DNA of 64,000 nucleotides from Phenylobacterium sp. (GTDB taxonomy: Bacteria > Pseudomonadota > Alphaproteobacteria > Caulobacterales > Caulobacteraceae): positions 310,001 through 374,000 of the forward strand of contig NZ_SSMX01000026.1 in the NCBI RefSeq assembly GCF_004799515.1, given 5' to 3'. The position numbers and the translations under genes are program-made. Shown one piece after another: positions 34,053 to 45,766 of the stretch (position 1 is the first letter of the stretch; each line of letters starts with the position of its first letter). The notes under the pieces were generated by a model. The model did no database searches. It saw only the letters and a program-made list of their open reading frames with translations, and was not told the origin of the DNA.

Positions 34053-35783
34053 CTAACGCGTCGCAGCCGCGACCGCGGCCTTCGCGCCGGTGTGGCGGGC
34101 GACCCAGAACGTGATCTTGTCCAGCGCGACGGGCGCGACGGTCTCCTCGATCTGTGCGTACTCGTCGAGCCCGCCGGTCTTCGCCGTCTGGAACAGGTGG
34201 TTCAGACCCGGAATCTCGTCGATCTCAACGTCGCGGTTGGCGGCGAGCGCGGCGCGGATCGCCGGCAGGTTCTGGGCCGACGACACCTGCACATCCTTGT
34301 CGCCGTTCAGCGCCAGCACCGGGCAGTGGACCTTGCGTAGGGCGGGCTGGGGGTCGTAGGCGAAGAATTCGCGGAACCAATCGGTGTTGTAGGTGTCGAC
34401 AGCGGTCTTGATCAACGATGGCGCGATGTTGGGACCGAAGAGGGCCGCGACCTTCGCGCTCACCTCTGCGGAGTCTTTGGTCGTCTGGATGATTCGGATC
34501 ATCGCCATCCTCTGTGTCGCGGCTTTGGCGACCGCTTCCGGCGTCGCGCCCATCGCCTGGAAAATGCGGCGAGCCTGCTCGACGTAGACGTCGGTTCCGT
34601 TCACGCCGGGACCGGCCATCATCACGATGAAGCTCACGGCGGGGTCGCGCGCTGCGACGATCGGCACGATCAGCCCGCCTTCGCTGTGGCCGATCAGGCC
34701 GATGTGGCGCTTGTCGATGTCGGGCCGGGCGGCGAGGTAGCGTACCGCCGCCTCGGCGTCGTCGGCGAAGTCCTGGGTCGTGGCCTTGGAATAGTCGCCG
34801 GTGGATTCGCCCACGCCGCGCTTGTCGTATCGCAACACCGCGATCCCGTTGCGCGTCAGGTGATCGGCGAGCACCAGGAAGATCTGGTGCCCCAGGACCG
34901 GCTCGTTGCGCGTGTTCGGCCCGGAGCCTGAGATCAGCACCGCGACTGGGAACGGCCCCTTGCCCTGCGGCAGCGTGAGCGTGCCGGCCAGCCTGACATG
35001 GGCCGCGGCATTGTCGAATACCACCGCCTCCTCCCGATATGGATAGGGCTTGGTCGGCGTCTGGGGTCGGTTGAGAACGGTCGGCGTCGCGGCGGATACG
35101 CTCCGCGCCAAGATCAGCGGGCTCTCCGTCCCGGCCTGGCGCCAGGCGCCGGCGATCCGGCCATTCGCGTCGAGCACGCCCGCGAACCGCACGCCCACGT
35201 AGCGCATCTCGAAGGTCACCTTGTCGCCGTCGCGGGTGATCGAACTCACGGGCTGGGCCACGCTGCCTTGCTCGGCGACGTCCAGCTTGGCGGTTGTGCC
35301 GGCCGCCTCGGTCGTCACGACGTGCAAGGCCAAGTGCATCTTGATCCCCGACGTCATCTCCACCGCGCCGGCCCAGTCGCCATCGAGCCCGGCGACTCGC
35401 GGCGCCGGCGGCGGCAGCCCGCGGCTGAAGCGAAGCGGCAACCCAGCCTCGGCGCCCTGTGACTTCCAGAGCCCCGCCCACTGCTGGGCGGCGGGGTCCC
35501 AGGTCGCCTCGTAGGTGGCCTGCGCCGCCGGGATGGCCATCGCGATGTGGTCGCCCGACACGGCGAGATTCCCCAGCCTGAGGTTCATGAACCCGAGGGT
35601 CACGTCGTCCAGCGCGCCCGAATAGCCGCCGCCGTCCTTCTTGAGGTGCAGCGCCATGGTGACGTCGCCGTAGGGCGCGGTCGCCAACACGCCCACCCAG
35701 TCGCCCGCCGCCTCTTCCGCGCGCGCGCTCGCGGCCAGACCCAACACCAGCGCCGCGGCCAGTCCGCCGACCATCATGCGCAT
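34053..35783 (-). CDS. secreted alpha/beta hydrolase with N-terminal beta-rich domain
   Basis: This 576-residue exported protein has a signal peptide (about 1-22) and a duplicated beta-rich N-terminal region (about 24-245, with DWVGVL and DWAGAVE repeats). An alpha/beta hydrolase domain follows. It contains LISGSGPNTRNEP (oxyanion region), RYDKRGVGEST, nucleophile GHSEGG, NGDKDVQV and the final His in GLNHLFQ. Similar proteins are annotated as serine aminopeptidases or esterases; the substrate is unknown. Two spaced palindromic repeats lie 70-110 bases upstream of its start. Confidence 0.85.
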   Translation of the reverse strand: MRMMVGGLAAALVLGLAASARAEEAAGDWVGVLATAPYGDVTMALHLKKDGGGYSGALDDVTLGFMNLRLGNLAVSGDHIAMAIPAAQATYEATWDPAAQQWAGLWKSQGAEAGLPLRFSRGLPPPAPRVAGLDGDWAGAVEMTSGIKMHLALHVVTTEAAGTTAKLDVAEQGSVAQPVSSITRDGDKVTFEMRYVGVRFAGVLDANGRIAGAWRQAGTESPLILARSVSAATPTVLNRPQTPTKPYPYREEAVVFDNAAAHVRLAGTLTLPQGKGPFPVAVLISGSGPNTRNEPVLGHQIFLVLADHLTRNGIAVLRYDKRGVGESTGDYSKATTQDFADDAEAAVRYLAARPDIDKRHIGLIGHSEGGLIVPIVAARDPAVSFIVMMAGPGVNGTDVYVEQARRIFQAMGATPEAVAKAATQRMAMIRIIQTTKDSAEVSAKVAALFGPNIAPSLIKTAVDTYNTDWFREFFAYDPQPALRKVHCPVLALNGDKDVQVSSAQNLPAIRAALAANRDVEIDEIPGLNHLFQTAKTGGLDEYAQIEETVAPVALDKITFWVARHTGAKAAVAAATR

Positions 35784-35855
35784 CCCAAGCCCTCCATGAT
35801 CGATTGCTGCCCGCGCCCCGGATGTCTAGCCGGCCTCCTCAACCGGAGCTTGGTC

Positions 35856-35893
35856 TACACATGTAATACCCACATCTCAACTACATATGTAAT
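35856..35893. promoter_or_regulatory. two direct repeats TACAYATGTAAT, candidate operator
   Basis: TACACATGTAAT (35856-35867) and TACATATGTAAT (35882-35893) are 26 bases apart start to start, each centred on a palindrome. They fall 70-110 bases upstream of the hydrolase start, in a 314-base gap (35784-36097) in which I see no gene. The bound regulator is not evident; no TetR-type gene is adjacent. Confidence 0.55.
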
Positions 35894-36097
35894 TTTCGCG
35901 GCGGGACACAAGCATCGAGCAGCCTTCGCGCCTGATGAAGTCAGCGGTAGCCCGCGCCCCGCCATCGTCCGCAACGGGTCGCGAACCGACGTCGGTGTCC
36001 TGAGGGAGCGCAGACCCGACAGCATTGTGGATGCGCCGCCTAGCCGGCCTCCGGCGTTTGAACGGTCTGGAAAGCCTGTCGCGGCTAGGCTGGCCGG

Positions 36098-36610
36098 ATG
36101 ATGGTCCGGGCGACATCGCTGTTGGCCGCCGCCGGCGCGGCGTCGGGGCTCGCGGCCTTGTGGCTGGCGACGGGGGCGTCCGCCGGGACGATTGAGGTGG
36201 TCTCCGCCGACGCGGACTATGCGCGCTTCCATCCGAAGCCCGCCGCTGCCGCCCCGGCGACCGGCGGCGACTTCTCGGCGACCCTGGACCGGGTGTTCGG
36301 GCCCGGCCGCTGGCGCCAGACCAGCGGCTATCGCACCGTCGCCCAGGAGAACGCCCTGCGCCGCCAGGGCGCGGGCACCGTGCCGGCCGGCCATCTGTCG
36401 CGCCACTCGATCGGCGATCCGGATGCGCCGGGCGCCTATGACGTGGTGGTCGCCGGCATGTCGCCGCAGAGCGCCGCGGCCAAGCTGCGCCGCGACGGCG
36501 CGGCCTTCCTGAGGGTGGCGGCCGAAGCCGCCCATGGCCGCGAGGGGCCGCACCTGCATATCGAGCTGGCGAGCGTCCCGGACCGCGGCGCGGCGGCGGC
36601 CGAGAACTAG
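36098..36610 (+). CDS. secreted protein, M15-type peptidase-like
   Basis: This 170-residue exported protein has a signal peptide (about 1-29). In the mature part, FGPGRWRQTSGYRTVAQENALRRQG, then LSRHSIGDPDAPGAYDVVV and the C-terminal HLHIEL resemble the zinc site of M15 D,D-carboxypeptidase-like proteins. There His (SRHS), Asp (AYDV) and the last His (HLHI) bind zinc. The layout is looser than in VanY, so activity is uncertain. A role in peptidoglycan is possible. Confidence 0.6.
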   Translation: MMVRATSLLAAAGAASGLAALWLATGASAGTIEVVSADADYARFHPKPAAAAPATGGDFSATLDRVFGPGRWRQTSGYRTVAQENALRRQGAGTVPAGHLSRHSIGDPDAPGAYDVVVAGMSPQSAAAKLRRDGAAFLRVAAEAAHGREGPHLHIELASVPDRGAAAAEN

Positions 36611-36622
36611 CTGACCGGCGCC

Positions 36623-37666
<1,044 letters not shown>

Positions 37667-37711
37667 GGGCCCGAGTCTTACGTGGTGGCCGCCCCGACGC
37701 CTAGGGCGCGC

Positions 37712-38242
37712 CTAGGCCGCCGCCATGCGAACCTTCGCCGGCAGGAACCGCGGGTTGCGCAGCAGGGCGGCGCTGGCCAACGCGATGAGCAGGCCGACCG
37801 GGAAGATCTCCAGGAAGGTCTCCGGCAGGCGGTAGAGCGGGTTGGCGTACTCGCGGCGCATGGCGTCCGCGTCGGCGACGGCCTTGGCGTAGGCCGCGCC
37901 GGTGACGCCGGCGGCGCGCTTGGCCGCCAGCATGGACGCGGCGTACTGGTCCATGAAGCTGTAGTGGGTGGCGGCCAGATAGGCCTCCCAGATGACCACA
38001 TAGGCCAGGGAGGCGACGACGGCGATGCCCAGGCCCACCGCCAGCGCGGGCCAGAACCGGATCACCCCGCCCAGCGCCTGGTCCCTGTGCTGCTTGACGC
38101 CCACCAGGATCGAGGAGAGCGCCACCAGCATGACGAGGTAGCCCAGCCAGAGGCTGTGGCCGGCGAAGCTCATGACGATCAGCATGCCGCCGATGGTGAC
38201 GAGGCCTGAGATCAGGCCGTAGGTGAGGACGATGCGGGTCAT
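37712..38242 (-). CDS. DUF4199 membrane protein
   Basis: This 176-residue protein has four to five hydrophobic spans: about 5-28, 32-48, 60-88 and 140-160. The charged loop between them (about 95-135) is rich in Ala, Tyr and Arg. The family (DUF4199) has no known function. It lies 106 bases downstream of a membrane-bound LuxR-type regulator on the same strand, a pairing that suggests a small membrane-signalling unit. Confidence 0.7.
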   Translation of the reverse strand: MTRIVLTYGLISGLVTIGGMLIVMSFAGHSLWLGYLVMLVALSSILVGVKQHRDQALGGVIRFWPALAVGLGIAVVASLAYVVIWEAYLAATHYSFMDQYAASMLAAKRAAGVTGAAYAKAVADADAMRREYANPLYRLPETFLEIFPVGLLIALASAALLRNPRFLPAKVRMAAA

Positions 38243-38348
38243 GGTGTTGGCTCCCTTGAGGTTGGAGGGGAGCCTGCCGGTGCGGCGTGTCGGGCGGTAT
38301 CGCCCGAAAGGGTGAGATCGTGCGTCTGACCCGTTCGGCGGGGCGCGG

Positions 38349-38762
38349 TCACGGGATCAGCTGCAGGTCGCGGGCCTTGCCGACGGCCTGGGTGCGTCGG
38401 GCGACCTCCAGCTTGGCGAACAGGTTGGCCAGGTGGGTCTTCACGGTGTTGGGCGACAGGCCGAGGGAGCGGGCGATCTCCTTGTTGGACTGGCCGGCGG
38501 CCAGGCGTTCCAGCACCTTCATCTCCTGGCCGGTGAGGCCGAGCGAAGCCTGGGCGGCGGTGTTGCAGGCGAAGGCGCCGGACATCGGCCGCGCGCTCAG
38601 CCGCCAGCCCAGCCACACCCCGCCGGCCGCGAAGGCCGTGCCGATCAGGCCGACGTAGATCTCGAAGGAGAACCGCCGCGCCAGGTACTGGAACTCCAGC
38701 CACTGCAGCGCGAAGGCGCCGAGGGCCAGGACGAGGGCCCAGATCAGGATGGTGCGGGTCAT
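38349..38762 (-). CDS. membrane-anchored LuxR-type transcriptional regulator
   Basis: This 137-residue protein has two N-terminal hydrophobic spans (about 3-18 and 33-52) followed by a LuxR/GerE helix-turn-helix (about 75-137, LTGQEMKVLERLAAGQSNKEIARSLGLSPNTVKTHLANLFAKL). It has no receiver domain, so the signal must come through the membrane part. ATG 38762 is chosen since it starts the first span; a TTG at 38798 adds 12 residues without a ribosome site. Probable regulator of the DUF4199 gene downstream. Confidence 0.82.
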   Translation of the reverse strand: MTRTILIWALVLALGAFALQWLEFQYLARRFSFEIYVGLIGTAFAAGGVWLGWRLSARPMSGAFACNTAAQASLGLTGQEMKVLERLAAGQSNKEIARSLGLSPNTVKTHLANLFAKLEVARRTQAVGKARDLQLIP

Positions 38763-38831
38763 CGCCTGCGATGGTGCGTGATCCTGGGCGGCGGTCAACC
38801 GTGGCGGTGGGCGGCCGATGCAGCCGAAAGC

Positions 38832-39491
38832 TCAGGTCCCGGGCTGCTTGGTGGTCCGCAGATAGGGCTTGTGGGTCACGAAGCCGGGGAACAGCGCATT
38901 GGCCTGGTCGTCGCTGACCGCGCCGGTGATGATCACATCCTGGCCCTGTTTCCAGTCGGCCGGCGTCGCGACCTTGTGCGCGGCGGCGAGCTGCATGGAA
39001 TCGATCACCCGCAGGATCTCATCGAAGTTGCGGCCGGTGGTCATCGGATAGACCAGGATCAGCTTGATCTGCTTGTCGGGCCCGATGACGAAGACGTTGC
39101 GCACGGTGGCGTTGTTGGCCGGGGTGCGGCCCTCCGACGTGCCCTCGGTGTCGGCCGGCAGCATGCCGTAGAGCTTGGAGACCGATAGGTCGGTGTCGGC
39201 GATCATGGGGAAGTTGGGGGCGGTCCCTTGCGTCTCGGCGATGTCCGCCGCCCAGCAGGCGTGGTTGTCGGCCGGGTCCACCGACAGGCCCAGCACCTTG
39301 ACGCCGCGCTTGTCGAACTCCGGCTTCAGCTTGGCGACGGCGCCCAGCTCGGTGGTGCAGACCGGCGTGAAGTCCTTGGGGTGGGAGAAGAACACCACCC
39401 AGTGGCCGTCGGCCCAGTCGTGGAAGTGCAGCGGGCCCTCGGTGGAGTCCTGGGTGAAATCCGGGGCGATGTCGTTCAGCTTGAGGGTCAT
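38832..39491 (-). CDS. 1-Cys peroxiredoxin (Prx6/AhpC-TSA family)
   Basis: This 219-residue protein has the peroxidatic Cys in FTPVCTTEL, the catalytic Thr just before it, and the conserved NFDEILRVIDSMQLA segment. The long C-terminal arm (KVATPADWKQGQDVIITGAV) marks the Prx6-like 1-Cys group, which reduces peroxides in the cytoplasm. ATG 39491 starts the domain; the upstream start at 39548 adds 19 residues. It is separated from a PEPxxWA-CTERM gene by 108 bases. Confidence 0.93.
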   Translation of the reverse strand: MTLKLNDIAPDFTQDSTEGPLHFHDWADGHWVVFFSHPKDFTPVCTTELGAVAKLKPEFDKRGVKVLGLSVDPADNHACWAADIAETQGTAPNFPMIADTDLSVSKLYGMLPADTEGTSEGRTPANNATVRNVFVIGPDKQIKLILVYPMTTGRNFDEILRVIDSMQLAAAHKVATPADWKQGQDVIITGAVSDDQANALFPGFVTHKPYLRTTKQPGT

Positions 39492-39599
39492 GGTCGAGGC
39501 TCCGCGTCGGCGAGGCGCGACCTTCCGCGCGCCCGGATTGGAGGGCAATGCAGAAAAAATGGACGAGGCGACAGCGCGGTCTGTCGGACCGCCCGCAGC

Positions 39600-40112
39600 T
39601 TAGGCGGTCGCGGCGCGTTGCCGACGCGCAGACCGCAGCGTCCCGCCGACCAGGCCAAGGCCCATGATCGCCATCGCCCAGGTCGCGGGTTCCGGCACCG
39701 CCACCGACAGGGTCGCGTTGTTGAAAAACGAGCCCTGGTCCTGGCGGGAGCCGCCAATGGCGCCGAAGGCTGTCGGGCCGAAATAGTAGTAGGCGGTTTG
39801 CGGGTTGGAGCCGGCGAGGAAGTTGATCTCCACCGTATCATGTCCGGCGAAGAAGTCGGTGGACAGGGTGACCGAGGTGCAGGTCACGAAGGCGTCGCCG
39901 CAGATCAGGCCGACCTGGGCGGGGGTGAAGGTCTGGTCCGAGCTGATGAAATCGTCGGTGTTGAGCTTGAAGCTCAGGTTCGGCGGAACGAAGTTCCCTT
40001 CCTGGAAATTCGCCGAAAAATCATAGTAGACGGTCGCCGCAGCCGGGCTCGCCATAACGAGCGCCGCAATCGCGGTCATGCCGATAGACACGCAAAACGT
40101 TCTGATATTCAT
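39600..40112 (-). CDS. PEPxxWA-CTERM sorting domain protein
   Basis: This 170-residue exported protein has a signal peptide (about 1-26, AAAT) and a strand-rich body with a Cys pair (ICGDAFVTC). The C-terminal sorting tail is VPEPATWAMAIMGLGLVGG followed by LRSARRQR. It is one of three such proteins in the window. Its cellular role is unknown. ATG 40112 lies after a G-rich ribosome region (GGTGGGG) and a 7-bp hairpin. Confidence 0.86.
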   Translation of the reverse strand: MNIRTFCVSIGMTAIAALVMASPAAATVYYDFSANFQEGNFVPPNLSFKLNTDDFISSDQTFTPAQVGLICGDAFVTCTSVTLSTDFFAGHDTVEINFLAGSNPQTAYYYFGPTAFGAIGGSRQDQGSFFNNATLSVAVPEPATWAMAIMGLGLVGGTLRSARRQRAATA

Positions 40113-40129
40113 CGCCCCACCCCACCAAC

Positions 40130-40149
40130 AGGCGCCTCCACCGGCGCCT
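40130..40149 (-). promoter_or_regulatory. leader hairpin
   Basis: 7-bp stem AGGCGCC/GGCGCCT (40130-40136 with 40143-40149), six-base loop, 18 bases upstream of the PEPxxWA-CTERM start. Confidence 0.35.
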
Positions 40150-40236
40150 CTCGCGACCCTTATCGCAAGTCCCCGAGAAGTTAATGCGACATTTACGCTT
40201 AGATAAGCCGAACCCTCGCGGCGGCGTCTTGGTGGC

Positions 40237-41378
40237 CTATTGGCTGGCGCCGCGTGCTTCGACGGAGGCGATCTCCACCAGCACGTCGCCGCGAACCATG
40301 TGGATCACGTCATAGCGGTCGAGCGTCGGGTCGATGTGGCCGGGCGCGAATTCCACCCGCTCGCCGCGGGCGACGGGTTGGCCCTCGGGGCGGGTCAGGC
40401 GGCCGTGCTCGTCGCCGAAGTAGCGGTAGGCGCATCCCGCGAACTTCGGCGTCAGGGCTAAGGGCAGGGGGCCGTCGGTGGAGAAGGCCTTCAGCCCGCC
40501 GTCGACCGTGACCCAGTCGGGATGGTTGGCGGTGATGACGGTGGTGGCGATCGTCAGGCTCTGTTCGAAGGCGCCGTCGGGGTCATCCTGCAGGGCTTCG
40601 CGGTAGTCGCGGTCCATGAAGGGATAGGAGCCGGGCTGCACCTCGGTCAGCACGCCCTGGGCGGCGTCGGCGGCGAAGGAGCCGGTGCCGCCGCCGGTGA
40701 CCACGCCGATCGCGGCGCCCGCGTCGCGCAGGGCCGCGATCACGCTGGAGAGGTAGGCCATCCCGTCGGCGACGGCGGCGGCGCGGGCGTTGGCGCCGGC
40801 AATGTGCTGCCAGTTCCCGCCGTAGCACTGGACGCCGAGCAGCTTCAGGGACGGCTGCGCGGCGATGGCGCGGAACACCTCGACCGCCTGGGCGGCGTCG
40901 TGGACGCCGGTGCGGCCCATGCCGGGGTCGACGTCGATGAGGACTTGGATCGGCCCCTCGACTTCGCTTTGCGCCGCCGCGGCGGCCAGCTCGGCCACGC
41001 CGTCGGGATGGTCGACGACGATGCGGAAGTCCCGCAGTTCGGCCGCCAGGGCCGCGGCGCGGGCGGCCTGGCCCGCCCCGGCGATGGGCGAGGTGACCAG
41101 GATGGCCTCGATCCCGGCGCCGGCCATGGCCTCGGCCTCGGCCAGCTTGGCGCAGCAGATGCCGACTGCGCCGGCCTCGATCTGCCGGTGGGCGATAGCG
41201 GAGGTCTTGTGGGACTTGGAGTGCGGGCGCAGCGCCAGGCCGGCGGCCTTGGCGCGGGCGGCCATCCTGGCGAGGTTGCGCTCGAAGGCGTCGAGGTCGA
41301 GGACGGCGGCCGGCGTCGGGATGCGCTCGCGCGAACCCGGCTGGCCGATCAGGCTGACGTGGGCGGCCAGGCTGGTCA

Positions 41379-41379
<1 letters not shown>
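40237..41379 (-). CDS. PLP enzyme of the D-threonine aldolase / D-serine dehydratase (DSD1) family
   Basis: This 380-residue fold-III PLP enzyme has the Lys-bearing segment LRPHSKSHKTSAIAHRQIE (Schiff-base Lys within SKSHK), DVDPGMGRTGV, GGNWQHIAG, VTGGGTGSFAAD, and the C-terminal metal region HGRLTRPEG. Such enzymes cleave D-3-hydroxy amino acids or deaminate D-serine. ATG 41379 overlaps the purL stop (TGATG), so it is translationally coupled to purL, which is not an obvious functional link. Confidence 0.88.
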
Positions 41380-43595
<2,216 letters not shown>

Positions 43596-44036
43596 GGCGG
43601 GCTTCTAGCCGGACTCGACGGCAAGCGCGATAGGGCCGCGCCTTTGGGAGGCGGCGACGCGGGATTCTGCTGAAGGGGAAGTCGTCGGCTGACCTGCGCC
43701 CAATCTGGGGGGCTGGGGGGCTTTTCAGGATCCGGACCGGATGCCGATCAGCCGACGATCACAGTTAACGCGCCGGATGTGGCCGGGGCTGGGTCCCAAT
43801 GGGGCCATTTCGCGGCGTGGCGCGGCCACAACAACCCGGCGAGATCGTGGCGGGTGCGACGTAGCGCCCCTTGCCTTCATCCGAAGGTTGCGCGCACAGA
43901 AGGGGCAACGGCGGCCGTCACTCGCGGTCGTCAGGGCACGGGGGCCCCGCGGCGCTTCCAGGATTTCGGTCCTGCGCGGACGAACGAAGCGGCAGAGGCC
44001 GCCCGAAAGGGCGGCCTTCTTTGCGTCTGGACGTTC
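43596..44036. other. 441-base gene-free stretch upstream of purL
   Basis: I find no credible gene here. It has a long stem at 43778-43830 (closing 8-bp TGTGGCCG/CGGCCACA with an inner hairpin near 43792-43806) and a perfect GAAA-loop hairpin at 43997-44016. The purL promoter must lie here. A structured leader or a small RNA cannot be ruled out. Confidence 0.5.
43996..44017. terminator. GAAA-loop hairpin terminator after the MAPEG gene
   Basis: Perfect 9-bp stem AGGCCGCCC/GGGCGGCCT with a GAAA loop, about 20 bases after the MAPEG stop. The better T tract lies on the plus strand, so its direction is not certain. Confidence 0.65.
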
Positions 44037-44456
44037 TCAGAACACCAGCATCGCCGCGCGCACCGCCAGCGCCAGCAGGACGAGCGAGGCGACCATGAAG
44101 ATCGAAAACCGCGCCATGATGACGTTGGCCGTCGCCTGCACCAGACTGTGGACCACCCGCAAGCCCACATAAGCCCAGGCCAGCCACAGGTTGAGGCCGC
44201 CGCCGTGGCCCAGCAGGGCCAGGGTCAGGGCGATGGCGTAGAACAGCGTCGGCTGCTCCATCAGGTGGTTGTAGTTGTCGGCCTTCCACCGCACCTCCGG
44301 CGGGATCGCGTCGGCGAACTCCGAAGCCGGCCGGCGCGGGTCGTAGGCGATCTTCAGCCGGGTGATGGCCGGGATGCGGGTGGCGTAGAGCCAGGCCCAC
44401 ATCACGAAGGACCAGAGCACCAGCGCGATCACCGGCTTCAGGATCGGATCGGTCAT
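44037..44456 (-). CDS. MAPEG family membrane protein
   Basis: This 139-residue protein has about four hydrophobic spans. The MAPEG-like segment WKADNYNHLMEQPTLFYAIALTLALLG is followed by AWAYVGLRVVHSLVQATANVIM. The family includes membrane-bound glutathione transferases, but bacterial members often have unknown substrates. It follows an acyl-CoA dehydrogenase gene on the same strand after 24 bases, so the two are probably one operon. Confidence 0.82.
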   Translation of the reverse strand: MTDPILKPVIALVLWSFVMWAWLYATRIPAITRLKIAYDPRRPASEFADAIPPEVRWKADNYNHLMEQPTLFYAIALTLALLGHGGGLNLWLAWAYVGLRVVHSLVQATANVIMARFSIFMVASLVLLALAVRAAMLVF

Positions 44457-44480
44457 CGGCCTCGCCCCCCGGCGCTTGCG

Positions 44481-45689
44481 TCAACTGGAGTGGGTGGTGT
44501 CCGGCAGGCCCAGGATCCGCTTGGAGATGATGTTGTTCTGCACCTCGGCCGAGCCGCCGTAGATCGACATCGCCTTGCCTGAGAGCCAGCCGCGCACGGT
44601 CTCGAGCTCCTCGCGGTTGAAGTCCTCGCCGGCCCAGCCCAGGCCCTGGGCGCCCATGATCTCCAGCGTCAGCTCGGCGCGGGTCTGGGCGACGTGGGTG
44701 GCGGAGTTCTTCAGCACCGAGGCGGCGTTGGTGGCGCCGTTGGCCTCCTTGGCCTCAGCGGCGGCGCGGACCAGGGTGAGCGCGTGGGCCCGGGCGTCCA
44801 TCTGGTGGCGGACGAGGCGGGTGCGCAGGTCCTGGTCCTCGATCCGGCCGTGGGCGTCGACGGCCACGTACTTGCGGGCCACCTCGTGCAGCGGGACGGT
44901 GCGCCCGCCGCCGCCCATGGCGCCGGTCTGGCTGGCGCGCTCGTGCTGCAAGAGGCGCTTTCCCACCGTCCAGCCGACGTTGAGCTGGCCCAGAAGCGCG
45001 TCCTTCGGCGCGACGGCGTCGGTGATGAAGGTCTCGCAGAAGGGCGAGGCGCCGGCGATCAGGGCGATCGGCCGGGTCTCGATCCCCGGCTGATGCATGT
45101 CGACCAGCATGAAGGAGATGCCGTCATGCTTGCGGGCCGACGGGTCGGTGCGCACCAGCATGCCGCACCAGTCGGACCATTGGGCGCCCGAGGTCCATGT
45201 CTTCTGGCCGTTGATCACCCAGTGGTCGCCGGCGTCCACGGCGCGGGTCTGCAGGGAGGCGAGGTCGGAGCCGGCGTTAGGCTCGGAGTAGCCGACGCAC
45301 CACCGCACCTCGCCGCGCACGATGCGCGGGATGTGCGTCTGCTTCTGCGCTTCGGTCCCGTAGTCGAGGATGGTCGGGCCGATCATGGTGATGCCCATGC
45401 CGAACATCAGCGGGTTGAAGGCGCCGATCCTGGCCATCTCCTGGGTCAGCACCCGGGCCTGGGCCGGCGGGAGGCCGCCGCCGCCGTACTGGGTCGGCCA
45501 GGTGGGGGTGGCCCAGCCCTTCTCGCCGATGGCCTTCTTCCAGGCGCTGAACTCGGGGCTGTCGACCAGCGCGTCGGTGAGGGCGGCCAGGCCCTTGCCG
45601 GCCAGCGACGCGGGGAAGTTCGCCTCCAGCCAGGCGCGCGCCTCGGCGCGGAAGTCCTCCAGCTCCAGGTCGCCGCCGAAATCCGCCAT
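44481..45689 (-). CDS. acyl-CoA dehydrogenase family protein
   Basis: This 402-residue flavoprotein has the acyl-CoA dehydrogenase order. The helical N-terminal domain has GWATPTWPTQYGGGGL, the middle strand domain has CVGYSEPNAGSDLASLQTRA and WVINGQKTWTSGAQWSDW, and the C-terminal helical domain ends MSIYGGSAEVQNNIISKRILGLP. It oxidises an acyl-CoA in fatty-acid or sterol breakdown; the chain length is unknown. ATG 45689 follows GGGAGAA. It probably shares a transcript with the MAPEG gene. Confidence 0.93.
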   Translation of the reverse strand: MADFGGDLELEDFRAEARAWLEANFPASLAGKGLAALTDALVDSPEFSAWKKAIGEKGWATPTWPTQYGGGGLPPAQARVLTQEMARIGAFNPLMFGMGITMIGPTILDYGTEAQKQTHIPRIVRGEVRWCVGYSEPNAGSDLASLQTRAVDAGDHWVINGQKTWTSGAQWSDWCGMLVRTDPSARKHDGISFMLVDMHQPGIETRPIALIAGASPFCETFITDAVAPKDALLGQLNVGWTVGKRLLQHERASQTGAMGGGGRTVPLHEVARKYVAVDAHGRIEDQDLRTRLVRHQMDARAHALTLVRAAAEAKEANGATNAASVLKNSATHVAQTRAELTLEIMGAQGLGWAGEDFNREELETVRGWLSGKAMSIYGGSAEVQNNIISKRILGLPDTTHSS

Positions 45690-45766
45690 GCCGCTTCTCC
45701 CACTTTAGTTATTGGGCGGAAGCTTAGTCCCCTCGACCGTCCCGGCAAGCGTGCTGCGAGGGCAGG

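Noticed and set aside
43741-44172. Open frames on the plus strand upstream of purL
   Set aside because: Arg-rich products running through a hairpin terminator and antisense to the MAPEG gene; no sign of coding.
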